32,094 nt of DNA, from NCBI GenBank assembly GCA_004151065.3, contig NWUY0300032031.1, positions 10,176-42,269 on the forward strand, in the 5' to 3' direction. Origin of the DNA: Larix sibirica (Eukaryota; Streptophyta; Pinopsida; Pinales; Pinaceae). The position numbers and the translations under genes were made by a program. The notes under the pieces are model-generated. The model did no database searches, was not told the origin of the DNA, and saw only the letters and a list, made by a program, of their open reading frames with translations. Shown one piece after another: positions 1-11,396 of the stretch; the first letter of the stretch is position 1; every line of letters begins with the position of its first letter.

Positions 1-41
1 CTAGGTGGATGTGGTGGAGACTTTGGCGGAGATTAAGTCAG

Positions 42-72
42 GGTTCGATTCCCTTGCCTACCATATTTTTTT
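42..72 (+). other. tRNA-like 3' half: pol III B-box and T-run terminator
   Basis: GGTTCGATTCC at 42-52 matches the RNA polymerase III B-box consensus. It sits in a small stem-loop (AGGG, a 7-base loop, CCCT) like a tRNA T-arm. A run of seven T at 66-72 follows after 13 bases, the spacing expected between a tRNA T-arm and its terminator. No matching A-box or 5' acceptor strand is visible before the window begins. It could be the 3' half of a tRNA, a tRNA-derived SINE head, or part of another repeat. A functional tRNA is not supported. Confidence 0.3.
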
Positions 73-609
73 GGTGAACAAAACCACTTTTTGGCTAATT
101 GGACTGCCATGATGTGGCCTCCGATTGGTCCACGTAATTCCACATGTACCATAAACCTACCACTTGTCATCCTGCTACCAATCCACATCACCTGCCAACT
201 AGACTGTAACCTGCCACATGGCGCTCTGTGAATGTGCCACGTTAGTACCGCACAGGCCATGTGTCACCCTTACAGTGGTGCCACGTGGCNACCCCCTTTT
301 TGCCAAATTTTACTTGTTTTGCCGAAAGTTCAGAATGTGATATCTTTCACGTCTGGAGTCCGTTTGAGGCGAAATGAACGTCGTTGAAAATATCTCGTCG
401 AACTCTACGCAGCTGCAAGATTCTGTTTTCAATTTGAAGACTTTAATTTTGTTCGATCTCGGAGATCCTCCTGGATCGGGGATGGTTGTTTTATTTAATT
501 AGCTTGAGGGCATGATGTCATTGCCTTTGGTTAACTTTAATCTGTTGTGTTATACCTTTATTTAGCCTCTTTTGTGTTTACATGTTCCCGTGGCCTTGGT
601 TTCGGGGTC
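73..609. other. non-coding repeat-like DNA, unassigned
   Basis: No convincing coding frame is present. The stretch 100-290 is rich in CCAC/GTGG words, and the stretch 300-480 is more G+C-balanced, which suggests a piece of an unidentified repeat such as an LTR or leader. A single N lies at 290. The join with the LINE A remnant is near 605-625. No partner repeat elsewhere in the window helps to classify it. Confidence 0.35.
280..289. promoter_or_regulatory. perfect G-box palindrome
   Basis: GCCACGTGGC is a perfect 10-base palindrome around CACGTG, the core bound by plant bZIP and bHLH factors. No gene lies next to it on either strand, so function is doubtful. It may be a fossil promoter motif within a repeat, and the following base (290) is unresolved. 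Confidence 0.25.
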
Positions 610-3600
610 AGGTACATTATAATTGTCCACCTACTCAAAATTTCCAAGAAGGCGGCCTTCCAGAACTTGACAGTATAGGGGCATTTTGTAATTAAATGAT
701 TGCAAGTTTCCTCAGCCTATTTGCATAACACACATCTAGACGAACCTTGCACTCCTCTTTTTTGAAGATTATATTCTATTAAAATTCAATTTTGCACCAG
801 TTGAAGGTGTTGATTTGGGGAAGATCTTTTGGATTCCAAATATGTTTCCACATTCTTGAGACCCGAGGGAGAGGTATATTTTGAATATCCGTCATGTGTC
901 CTTCTTTAACTGAATATCCTTGTTTTCCCCATCCTCGTGAAACTGGTTCATTGTTGATGGGGGTGCATCTAGTCAAAGCACCATATAGATCACCCGAGAG
1001 ATATCTTAACCTTGGTGGGTTGTTAAGGGGCTTCCATCGCATTCATGTTTCGTTGTTGTCACTCTAGTTAGAGATGTCGGCTAACCTTTTGAGGTCGTTG
1101 TCTTCCATCCACTATTGCAAAGGCATGAGATTTTACTGTAGCTTCAATGGAATATTTCCCATGATGTTGTCACTCTAGACTTTTATTGTTTTACCCTTTC
1201 CTAGATACCAAGTCAAATTTGATTGAATTAAGGGGGGCAATTGCTTTTAACAATATCCAGATCATAGAGCCTTTGGTGTCTGTAATTAACCTATCCATCC
1301 TCATGAATCTGGTTCATTGTTGATGGGGGTGCATCCAGTCAAAGCACCATATAGATCGCCCAAGAGATGTCTTAACCCTGGTGGGACGTTAAGGGGCTTC
1401 CATCCCATCCATCTTTCATTGTTGTCACTCTAGTTAGAGATGTTGGACAATCTTTTGAAGTCGTTTTCTTCCATCCACTGTTGCAAATGCTTGAGATTTT
1501 ATTGTACCTTCAATGGAAGATTCCCCATGATGTTGTCACTCCAGAATTTTATTGTTTTACCATTGTCTGGATACGAAGTCAAATTTGATTGAATTAAGGT
1601 GGGAAGTTACTTTTAACAATATCCAGATCGAATAGCCTTTGGTCTCTGGAATCATCCTATCCAAACATCGTTTTCTCTTGCCCTTGAAATATTTCTTATG
1701 CAAGCAATTCTTCCACCACTCCAAGACTTTGTTCATGATTGAAGGGTCTTTGATTCCCAAACCTCCCCTATTTTTGGGGGTTAAGACTGTATACCAATTG
1801 ACTAGATAATGTGTTTTGGAGTTAACTTTTCCTCCCTACCATAGGAACCAATAGATTTCCATGGAGATCTTTGGCATCACCCCCTTGGAGGCTAGGAGCA
1901 TAGAGTATTTGAATATAGGTAAAGCAGTAAACACCGACTTAATGAGGACAATACGCCTAGTAGGATTAAACCAATTTTCACCCCATTGATTGAAATTCCC
2001 TTTTATTTTCCTTATTACATCACTCCATATTTCCATGCTGGGATTTGATAAAGAGATAGGCATGTCGATATACATGAAGCTATTCCACTTGTTGGTATAG
2101 GGAAATATCAATATTATGGTAATGTTTTGCAGATTTGTTGTATTGATGTTCCATCCATAGATACTGCTTTTTCCTTCATTAATTTTCCCTCCAGCTGCAT
2201 ATAAAAAAGAATCCAAGGCCATCCTAAATCTTGTGGAAATTATTGTGGATGCTCCTTTGAGAAGCAGTGTATCATCGGTGAATTGAGAATGATTGAGGTT
2301 TGAAGACTCTAGTAATGGAAATGCCTGGTAGATTCCCTTTAGTTCTTTCTATCTCCAATTTGTTGCTTAGTGCCTCTGCCATTACGAAGCCTCGTCATAG
2401 GCCTCAAATTCTTTTAAATAAATTGTTGGGCCTATCGTTGACCAATGGGGGAATCCATGGACCACTAACACAAGCACTTATACTATTGATAAGTTTTTAT
2501 ATCAAAACCAAAATTTTCCATAACTTTAAAGAGAAATGCTAACCTTACTCCGCCGAAGGTGTTAGCCATATCAATTTTGATAAGCATGCCTCTTTCCTTT
2601 CGCTCTTTTCTAGAGTGCACCACTTCTTGCACCATTATTATATTGTCCATAATTTGTCGGTTTTGCATGAATTTGCCTTGATTCTTAGCAATTATGGATG
2701 GAATCTCGAGAAGGAAGTGGGTTTTGTCTCTTTGGGGATGAGCGCTAAGAAAGACGAGTTCATCCCTCCTCCTATTTTTTGTTTCTTCATGATATTTGCA
2801 TGCATTTTTTAAGGTGTTTTTCACAATATCCTAGCAGACCCTGTAGAAATGAATGATGAAAGTGCCTGGACACGAGCTTTGTTTGGTGCTAGTGTCCAAA
2901 TTGCTTCAACAATTTCAGCCTCTTCAATTTCCTTATTCAACTCTATGTTTTTGCTTCAATTATCATTGAATGATTGTTCTATAGAAGAAAACAATTTGAG
3001 CTTATTGGACTAGGTCTTTATTTAGTGTAAATTGTTGAATATGGATTTTGGCCTCCTCCTTGACCTCGGCAGAACCTGAGATGAGGGAGTCGTCCCTAGT
3101 TCTAATTTCCATAATCCTATTTATTTGCTCTCTTATTTTAGCTTGACGGTGGAACAATAGTATTTTTATCACCCGCTTTGAGCCACAAGCTTCAAGATTT
3201 TATCCTCCATTGCTCTTCTTCTTTGAGTCTCTGAGATTTATATATCTGGTATCCTATCTCTCTTTCTTCCAACCTGATTTGATGGGTAATCTCAATCGTC
3301 TCCATTTTTTGCAAAGTGGATTCCAATCGAATGACCAACAAGTCAAGCTTTTGAGACAGATTGATGAAGGACAATTTGGCCCATTCTTTGAGTGCAATCT
3401 TGGTGTTTTTCAATTTTTGTTCCCACACATATGAAGGGGAGTCGATAACCAAATAGGCATAGGCAAAGGAGATAATGTCTATAACACCAGGATCTTCAAG
3501 CCATAGGGGATTGAAGTGGAAAGGGATGGGTCAAAGAGCACGATGATCTTAAATAATGATTAATTTAGGATTTTGATATGATGTCATGGAGGGAATGATG

Positions 3601-4258
3601 CGAGAGGTGTAAGAGAGAATACTAGTCAAGAGGTCACTGTGAAGAAGGAATCTATATAATTTGGTGGCTATGTGACCAATACCCAATATGTGGTTTGTCC
3701 AAGTGTAGCACCTATTACCAGGTTTGAGATCAATCAGGTCCCGATTCCCCATGAAGTCTTCCATGATTTCTCAGAAAGGATATCTTACAATGATCCCCCT
3801 TGCTTCTCTTTGTTATTTAGAATTGTGTTGAATTTGCCAGCTATAATGTTATTTTTTTCCCGGGTTGTATTATGTAAATTCTACAAAGTCTGTCAACAAA
3901 GGGTTTTTTCTTGGTAATGAGTAGGAATATACACATTGAACATGTTTAGAATTTTACGTGAGATTTGATTGATTAAGGATGTGAGAAGCCAGTATTGGGT
4001 TTGCTGGTGACTATCGAGACTAAGAATCCTTGGATCCCACATGGTGCAAATTCCACCAAAATCCCCTCTAGAACTTACTATTTCACATTCACAAATTTTC
4101 CAAGTTTTCTTTGCTAATATTGTCATGTCTTCTGAACTAAGTTTGGTTTCCTAGATCATAATGATAGTTGGTATGTCTTTTCTTATTAGATTTCTTAGTG
4201 TTGTTTCTTTAATTGTGGTTCCCATTCCTTGATAGTTCCAAGAAATGATATGCATCAT
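610..4258 (-). pseudogene. LINE A ORF2 (endonuclease, reverse transcriptase, zf-RVT), broken
   Basis: ORF2 would nick target DNA and reverse-transcribe the element at the nick. It starts at 4258 with MMHIISWNYQGMG, the beginning of an exonuclease-endonuclease-phosphatase domain; ETK follows after a stop. The usual GDFN reads GKFN near 3835, so a catalytic aspartate is lost. RT motif A is present as GMLIKIDMANTF near 2590. The RQG-PLSPLLF block is missing by a short deletion near 2380-2400. The active-site FADD box survives as FTDD at 2271-2282. GGLGIKDP near 1770 and the zinc motif CVLCKxAEETCNHLITKC near 720-670 close the ORF. Many stops and frameshifts separate these blocks. Confidence 0.9.
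931..1664 (-). repeat. 366-bp tandem duplication inside LINE A ORF2
   Basis: Positions 931-1296 and 1297-1664 are two head-to-tail copies. Both begin ATCCTC(A/G)TGAA and share long identical runs, for example TTGATGGGGGTGCATC. About one base in ten differs by eye. The offset of 366 is exactly 122 codons, so the duplication kept the reading frame. It covers the segment between GGLGIKDP and the zf-RVT module. Confidence 0.88.
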
Positions 4259-4279
4259 TTAGTCTGTCATGATTTGGTT

Positions 4280-5747
4280 CCACTCCCATACTTAGGGACC
4301 TTGTTTCCTTGCATCCTAGTTGTGCTACTACTTCCGAATATTTTCTCCATGGTGGCTTGGGTCCCCAGTACTTTGTATTTGTTTGCCTCTTCTTCTCCTT
4401 TTTCCTTTGTCATCTTTCTACCAACTTTCTTGAGTGTTTGTTCTTCTCCTGGTGATTCTTCACTTTATTTTGCTTCATGATTTTGAGAAGCTTGTGGTAT
4501 TGTGAGAATTAAAGTGGACTGGAATATTTGGTGGATTTGTTAGATCTACTAGTTCTTGGCCATCATCATTGAAAGAACATGTGAAAGGAGGAGGTATTTG
4601 CTACTGATCTATTCAATCAAGGTATCTTCTTGATGTGATGCTGCAAATATATTAGGGCTATAATAAGTGACACTAGGGAGAGGGGATACTTTTACCATTG
4701 TTGCGTATGAGGCGGGGCATGGAGAGGATTGAGAGGGAATTTGGATAGGGTTTGAGGTTGATTGAGGAGATCCCTAAATTAGATGAAGGGAGAATGACGG
4801 AAGTCCGTAGGCCATTGCTTGTTTCCTTGGATTTTGTTTTTTCTTTGCTCTCTTCCATGGTTCCTCTTTATTACCTGTTGCATCTGGAGGATTTTGATTT
4901 TGTTTGTAATTTTTTGCGAAGTGTCCATACTCATGTCAAGTTTTGAATTTGAAGGGAAGTTGTTCGTAATCCATTTTTTGTAGATGCTTCCAACTATGCA
5001 AAGATAGAAGGGCTACTTTTGGTAGCCCCTTTTCCAGATCTACTTTGACACATATCTTAGCGCATGTGAACATTCCCTCTTTGGGCTCTAATTGTCTATA
5101 TACTTCTTGATCTTGTTCCCGATTTGTCTCAGAGACATCCCCCCAACAATGAAGGGGAAAATGTGGAAGCTTGACCCATACTAGGATGGATGAGGGCACA
5201 TCTAGTTCCAGAGCAAAGTGTGATGTCCATCTATTGAGATACATTATCATCTATTCTGATAGAAATATGACCTTTTTTTATGAATATTAGGTCTATATCT
5301 TATTGAAGCTCAAGCATAAAGGCGTAAAACCCTCTGCCACAAAAAATGTGAAATCTTTCCATGGATCAAGTACTACCCAATTTTTTTGAGCCCACTTTGC
5401 CATGTTCCTCGGCGATGACCAGATTCCGATGAATTTTCCAATTAGACGTCTGGTAGTTAGAGATAATTCCATTGATCTCAAAGATGCATGCAATAGTTAT
5501 ACCTCTAGAAAGATGCATGTAGTAGTTATACCTCTAGAATATCATCTAGATTTTTAATGAATCTTGAGGGTTGTGATTTTTTCATCGGAGTGAGGGAAGA
5601 TATCGGAGCTTGGAAGGTGAGTTCTTCTTCACTTATAAAGGATGGGAAACCCCCTCCAAAGGATACTTCCATTGCAACCGATTCCAGTTCATCTTCACTT
5701 GGAGAGGGGCGACTTCCCCCTCCAGATCCTATTTCAATTGCAACCAA
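4280..5747 (-). pseudogene. LINE A ORF1 (gag-like RNA-binding protein), broken
   Basis: In LINEs this protein binds the element RNA. The chosen start is the ATG at 5747, which opens a glycine/serine/acid-rich N-terminus. Around 5490-5290 a DUF4283-like stretch reads LIGKFIGIWSSPRNMAKWAQ, then WVVLDPW. At 5170-4960 come VWVKLPHFPLHCW, then VDLEKGLPKVA and MDYEQLPFK, typical of plant LINE ORF1. The zinc knuckle that should follow reads HEYGHFAKNYK with a stop before it: the histidine remains but the cysteines are gone. A lysine/glutamine-rich tail runs to about 4280. Several stops and frame changes make it non-functional. Confidence 0.85.
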
Positions 5748-5750
5748 CTA

Positions 5751-6214
5751 GTCCACTATTTCATGCCCCTATTGATGGACGCGTAGAACGCATATAGTTG
5801 ATATCTCATATTTTTGGTCAATCTCTTATTAGAGGAAAAAATATTAACAACATTCTTTGCATGCCATAATTAATCTACATTAACCAAGAGAGTGGATTGA
5901 TGGTCACATCCTTCAAGCAACTCCCTCCCTCCAACTTAGAAAGGTATTTGGAACCCAATACAAACTCATTTTAACATGGGATAGTAAGAATAATTTTAGC
6001 AATATACCATGGGAAATCCCCAATTCAATGTTTGTAATATTGGATTAAGGACTCTAAACTATTTTTATATCAAAAAGCACATTCTATACCCTAGGGTTCC
6101 ATCAACATTATATATTTGTGTGCATATACTAGGAAATTTATTATGTCTATGTATGTGTTTTAATTCACTCTACCAGTTAGATGTGGCATATACCTGGAAA
6201 ATCAGAAGGAAAAT
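5751..6214. other. AT-rich spacer / possible LINE A 5' UTR
   Basis: No coding frame, RNA gene or clear repeat is visible. The first 100-200 bases could be the 5' UTR of LINE A, since its ORF1 starts at 5747. No target-site duplication can be sought because the LINE's 3' boundary is lost. Confidence 0.4.
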
Positions 6215-7405
6215 ATTTACAATGTAGTTCCACCATGATTTGATATGTTTTATTTTTGCAAATTCCATGACAATGGAGTTAGATATTTAACAGGTTGTAA
6301 AGGTAGCCCAATTGGAGAACAATAAAGAAATGGATGGAGTCAACAAGGGCCACTTTGTGCGCTAAAATTGACTGCATGTATGCAATATAATTGAATTATA
6401 CCTTGAATACCACCTAAAATTATATGGTCTCATTTCATCATACTATAACTATGAAGGTCAATCCCTCAAGGAAGAAAACAAATATTTAAAAATTAAAATG
6501 ATGTATGCTCATGACAACAAATTCCAACATATTTCTTCCCATCCCTATAGATAGTGATGATAAATCAACTAAGACCACACATGTCAAAGGCAATAAAATT
6601 GAGAATAAAATTTTAGGGATGGTAGAGTGAGAAAGGGAGTGTGAAATAAAGAGTTGTTCAGAGCAACAATGATTGGGAAGGACTACTAGAGATGATGGAA
6701 AATGATGTGAGAGAAGCCATACTCCTTCACGAAGACCTCATGCAAGCCACCTACAATGCCTTTAACAATAATCTCCACTCCAAGTTCTCCAAGAGCAACA
6801 TATACGACAAGGAATATTTTTTCACAAGGTTTAACTCGCCACAGGAGATAGTGAATGGGACTATGAGGTCACTCCTTTCCTCTTTGTTGCATCTTGCTTT
6901 GAAGCTTCTCAAGTATTCATGCTAAAGTCCCTCTCCAGGGAGGCATGGAGCCGAGAGTCCAATTGGATTATCTACATGGACATGGCCACAGACCAAGCAA
7001 GCATAAGCTTGGAAGGTGAAAAATCATGGTCATTTGGAGAGAAACGAAAAGCGATCTAGAGTGGTTTGAAATCTTCAATCCACTGTCATTTCCATCAACC
7101 CCATTCTTTCTCAAGGGTTATGCCACAACCACAACTAGGACCACAATTGTGATGATAAATTTCTACACCTCAGTGATGAAGAGGAGTCAAAAGTGATGAA
7201 CATACGGTTCATCATATACACTTCAATGGACCCCAAGTTTCCTTTTACTAAAACCAATGCAAGGGAACAATTCTTGCCTAAGATCAATATGCTCATTGAG
7301 CTTTACAAGAATGAAGATATGAGTATAACTTTGGTCCCATTCCATGTTATCATCCTTCGAACTTTAACTTCCTCTTTCTTTCTTGGTCTTACATTATACA
7401 ACTAA
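6215..7405 (+). pseudogene. unidentified decayed coding stretch
   Basis: I do not recognise this family. Several plus-strand segments in shifting frames look like protein: YLTGCKGSPIGEQ then GWSQQGPLCALKLTACMQYN (about 6278-6391), YLEYHLKLYGLISSYYNYEG (about 6400-6460), REAILLHEDLMQATYNAF (6692-6925), SREAWSRESNWIIYMDMA (about 6935-6990) and YTSMDPKFPFTKTNAREQF (7193-7405). They follow one another in the same direction and are separated by stops or frame changes, as expected of an old pseudogene or retroelement ORF. The alternative is chance ORFs in AT-rich DNA; the 6692-6925 and 7193-7405 pieces are the best supported. Confidence 0.4.
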
Positions 7406-9481
7406 GCTCCATCCTCTTGTTCTTCATGTAAATTCCATCATAGTGCATTAGGGGTTTCCAAGATGCTCCCCATACAGGACCTTGGTGTAATCCCATAACT
7501 TTCCCTAGCTAGAATTCACACAATATCTCCACAAAATAGAATTGGGACTCCATTGGAGTCATCCCACAATATTAATTGGGTAACCCCATCAATCCCCTCG
7601 GTTGGTTGTAGTGCCCCAAGCCTTCGTTTCAGCTTCCCTAATGTGGAGATAGGGAAACTCCACCAAATCCTCTAGTAAAAAGGATAGTTCCACTAGGACT
7701 TCTTTATGGATCTTGCCATGCAAAGTTGGAACGACTCTGGTGGATACCTAAAACAAAGGCCTAATGCAATTAGTGATTCTTGGATCTTCTCCTCCATCTA
7801 TCTATCCACCACGTGTTCATTGTCCACTATTCATACATGGCCACATCATCACCTACCCCATCACCACTTTGCCACCATTCATTCTCCACCTTATCTCACA
7901 TGTACACTTTCCACAATATTAAGTCCAATGACATCATCCAACTTAGCTCAATATTTATCATCTCATTATCCATACTTGCTCTACCATTTTTTAAAGGTAT
8001 CCTCATTTTATTATCGATACCTTTTATTTATCAAACAAAATTGGTTTATCTTAAAAATGATTAAACATGATCATTCTAATATCCAATAACATAAAAAGAG
8101 TTTATACAATAATATGATTTACCAATTTTTCAAATATTTTTAAATCACCATAACTTGTAACTTTATAAAAGATGAATAATATACATCATAACATAATATG
8201 ATCTTTGTTTGTTTTATAAATATCCATTAAGAATTTTACATGTTGGTATTAAAACAGTAGTTTTGATTAATAGTAGGTTGTAGGTGACAATGATTTGCAA
8301 CTGTGGTATTATGTTCATCTATTCTCATTGTCACCCACCACATTATAAATTGATTTTTTTATTATTATTTGTACTTTCTACGCATCGTGCTTTATGTCCA
8401 TTCTAGTAACGATTTCCTCGTAAAAGTGGAAGGAATCCAATCAAACTAAAGTCCATTTGTTTTTTCATATCATGCATGTTTAATCTTTTCCATTTGTAAG
8501 ACACTAGTGGAATGGAATCCCTTAGGTATTTTGATTTCCGAAGACATGTAGGCCTCTCTTCTAATATCTTCCTCCACCTACACCTCAATAGCATTTCTAT
8601 GAGACTTGTTTTCATTTAGGTGACTTCAACATTCATGACAATTACATAAGATACAAATTTGTAGCTTCAAAATCCATATTTTATCTCCTTCATTTTCAAC
8701 CCTTTGTCAAACATATAGACATACAAAAGATTGGTTGCACACATGTAATAGAAAATTGTGCTCAACCATAATCATGAGGACTTTTCAATGGACTTTGATG
8801 CTTCTATCACTTTGGAAATGTCATCTAAAAAAGTTGTACTTTTTAAAAATCGATATTAAATTTGAATTGATGTGGCTTTTTAAATTCATTGTTAAAACTA
8901 ATTCCAACATATCTCAAACTAAAAAACATGAGTTATATATATATGGCCCAAATAAGTTATATATATATATATAAAGAGTGTGTTGTGGTTGTTACATAAT
9001 GTTCATAGTGTGATTGCTTGTGAATTATATGGGTAGATAAACATGTGGTGGAACCATAGAACCTTAAAAAGCACCTTAGTTCTTTGTGTAAATAGTTTTG
9101 GGAAATGACACTCGAAGCAATTTCAATTGCATGTTTTTACTTTTGAAGTAGGTGGACCATTTGCATGGGTGAAACCTCTTGGAAAACAATTATTGCATTT
9201 ACCAACAATATAATTAGTTGTCATGGCCTTACCTTTTTGTGTGGATTTACTATTACCCATTGTCTTGTAAATTGCCATAAAATGGAACTAGGCACATGCT
9301 TCTATTTCAACTCCGATCATCTTGATTGACATTGTCATTCCAGTAACACATTGCCTTTGGTACACGATGATTGAGGCACCACTACCACTTCTACCCATCT
9401 TTGAGGTTATTTATATATGTCCCATTCAACTTCAATTAAATGAAGACATTATCGATTACATTCACTCTTCACATAAAAATC
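7406..9481. other. AT-rich spacer without a recognisable gene
   Basis: ORFs of 70-127 codons occur but are compositionally biased (histidine/serine/threonine-rich around 7780-8060) and match no family I know. The stretch holds an imperfect inverted repeat near 8276-8341 and (TA)n runs at about 8934-8972. I see nothing else. Confidence 0.5.
8276..8341. repeat. short imperfect inverted repeat
   Basis: GTAGGTGACAATGA (about 8280-8293) pairs with TCATTGTCACCCAC (about 8325-8338) with one mismatch across a loop of about 31 bases. It could fold as a hairpin or be a remnant of a small foldback element. No target-site duplication was seen. Confidence 0.45.
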
Positions 9482-9576
9482 CTTATATATGTGAATTTTA
9501 TAAGAAATTCCTTCCCTCTCCCCCAAAAACTTATATACGTGAATTTTATAAGAAATTCCTTCCCTCTCCCCGCAAA
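9482..9576 (+). repeat. 48-bp tandem duplication
   Basis: Two adjacent copies start CTTATATA(T/C)GTGAATTT and end in CCCTCTCCCC plus an A-run. They differ at only two or three bases. The unit is a whole number of codons in the surrounding 150-codon open frame, but that frame has no recognisable domain and a non-ATG start. Confidence 0.85.
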
Positions 9577-10368
9577 ATGTTGTTCATTCCTTTACTATTA
9601 ATCTCACTTCAATTTAGGGTTAGGGTTACTAAATTCAAAGTAGGCCAAATAGAATGCTTTATGAACTTAAATAAAATAGAATGGTTAATGGCACGCGTGC
9701 ACACACACATATATATCACCATCCCTCTATCATGTATTTCCACCCTATATACATACACGATTAACCCATTCTAGAAATTCCTTTTACCACACTAGACACA
9801 AGACTACTGTTATATTACTAATGAATAAAAATAATATAGAACATGTTAAGCAAATCCTATATTCATTGTTCATAGAACATTAGAAAAATAAGAAGAAAAA
9901 AAACAACAACGTCTTCAACAATGTAACCATCTTAACTAATTTCAACATTATCTAACCATCTTAATTAATTTCAACATTATCTTTTCTTCCTTAAAGGATA
10001 TACCAGTTTTATTTCTTTATTTGGGGAATGGTTCAATACAATTATCATTTTTGCTTAGTGATCTAGTTTCATCAATTGCGAAGTTCATTCCAACTTCCAA
10101 GAGCTTTCCCATGATGTTAAGCTTTTGCATGAGTTTTGAGGTATAAAGTGACATAGCCACATAATTTTAAGGAGCTTTGATATGATCAGTGTGCTTTTTT
10201 GTAGTGGTCATTGGTAAAAAGAGTGATTAAACAAAATTCAAAATTCATAAAAAAATAGTTATCACCTCACTTAAAAGTCAATTCCAAATGTTTTGAAAAG
10301 GTGGAATACTTGTAATATATATTTATTAATTATCTATTAATGTATAATCATTTAAGTCATATAAATCA
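9577..10368. other. AT-rich spacer
   Basis: No gene, RNA or mobile-element signature is visible. A short duplicated phrase (ACCATCTTAA(C/T)TAATTTC, about 9927-9980) is present. Confidence 0.5.
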
Positions 10369-10474
10369 ATATTCTATATTTACTCTACTATGATAATGAT
10401 AATGATGCATTTCCAAATATGATATTCTATATTTATTCTATTATGATAATGATAGTGATGCATTTTCAAATATG
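10369..10474. repeat. 53-bp tandem duplication
   Basis: Copies at 10369-10421 and 10422-10474 both run from ATATTCTATATTTA through TGATAATGAT to a CAAATATG end, with a handful of substitutions. The copies contain short TGATAA microrepeats, a likely cause of slippage. Confidence 0.85.
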
Positions 10475-10626
10475 ATTGTTTACATTATGCATGTACATTG
10501 TAATGATTTTATCATGCAATTTCATATAATATATTCAATAATAATAATAATAAACATTTATTAGTTTAATGAATATTATGGGATGCCATATTAATGAGTA
10601 ATGATTTTATGAAGTGAAGTAGTAAG

Positions 10627-10726
10627 TTCATTTTAGTAGTTCCACATTATTTGCCAAAGATTGTTTTAATGCATCTTTCATTTTAGTAGTTCCACATTAT
10701 TTGCCAAAGATTGTTTTAATGCATCT
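10627..10726. repeat. 50-bp perfect tandem duplication
   Basis: Positions 10627-10676 and 10677-10726 are identical, beginning TTCATTTTAGTAGTTCCAC. Perfect identity in otherwise decayed DNA indicates a recent duplication, or an assembly artefact. Confidence 0.92.
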
Positions 10727-11045
10727 TTGGATGAGAGGAAACAGTGCCCCTCAAGCTCATCACCATCACGAATATGCATAGAAAATTATGTGGACATTTT
10801 TTATACATCGATGATTTCGAGTGGCTTACATACAAATTCTATGATGACCACAATTATTTGGTCTATTTGATGACTAATAATCCACGCATGGAAGTCTCTC
10901 CAATATTGAGTTTCCTTATGCCTCACATGTGTCTCTCCAATACTGAGTCCCCCAGAAGAAAAGCAAGCCAACCTAACAACTAGCTTACTTATTTCATTCC
11001 ATTATTTCATTCCATTAATTTTGACGGTGAGTTAATTAGTGATCT

Positions 11046-11109
11046 TCACTAACTGCATGTGTGTGAATATCAAAATATCACTAACTGCATGTATGTGAAT
11101 ATCAAAATA
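11046..11109. repeat. 32-bp tandem duplication
   Basis: TCACTAACTGCATGT(G/A)TGTG plus an AT-rich end occurs twice, offset by 32 bases, with one substitution. Confidence 0.88.
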
Positions 11110-11396
11110 TAAGTAAAAAAATTTTTTTGACCTTGCCCATTCAATAAAAAATAACATATTATTATTAAAATAATTATTGCAAAGTTATTGTTGTCTCTAA
11201 GATTTTTTTATTAGATATATTTGTTTTATATAGAATAGGTATTCAAAGATTATATCTGTTAAGAGTTGGTTGCTAAGATTTGACACAAAACAATTATCAA
11301 TCTCTTATGTCAAAAAATAATAATGTATATTTTTTTTTTGTGAAAATAAAATTGATGAGGTATTAAGTACGCCGTAGGCGTTTCACCGCGAAGAAG

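Larger units (their letters stand above)
610..5750 (-). mobile_element. LINE A: decayed L1-type non-LTR retrotransposon lacking its 3' end
   Basis: Reading the minus strand from 5747 downward, the order is ORF1 (DUF4283-like plus zinc knuckle), then endonuclease, reverse transcriptase and a zf-RVT module. This is the usual order of plant L1-clade LINEs. Both ORFs carry many stops and frameshifts. After the zf-RVT motif (about 780-640) the similarity stops near 610, with no RNase H domain, 3' UTR or poly(A). That is odd, because LINEs normally lose their 5' ends during insertion; later deletion or replacement of the 3' end is likely. It differs in sequence from LINE B. Confidence 0.92.

Noticed and set aside
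1-72. Complete tRNA gene at the window start
   Set aside because: Only the T-arm and terminator-like part is seen; no A-box, anticodon arm or matching 5' acceptor strand.
7780-8064. His/Ser/Thr-rich plus-strand frame
   Set aside because: Low-complexity translation of CCA/CAT-rich DNA in two overlapping frames; no start context, domain or conservation can be argued.
8934-8972. TA-rich runs as promoter TATA boxes
   Set aside because: They are plain (TA)n microsatellite sequence with no adjacent gene.
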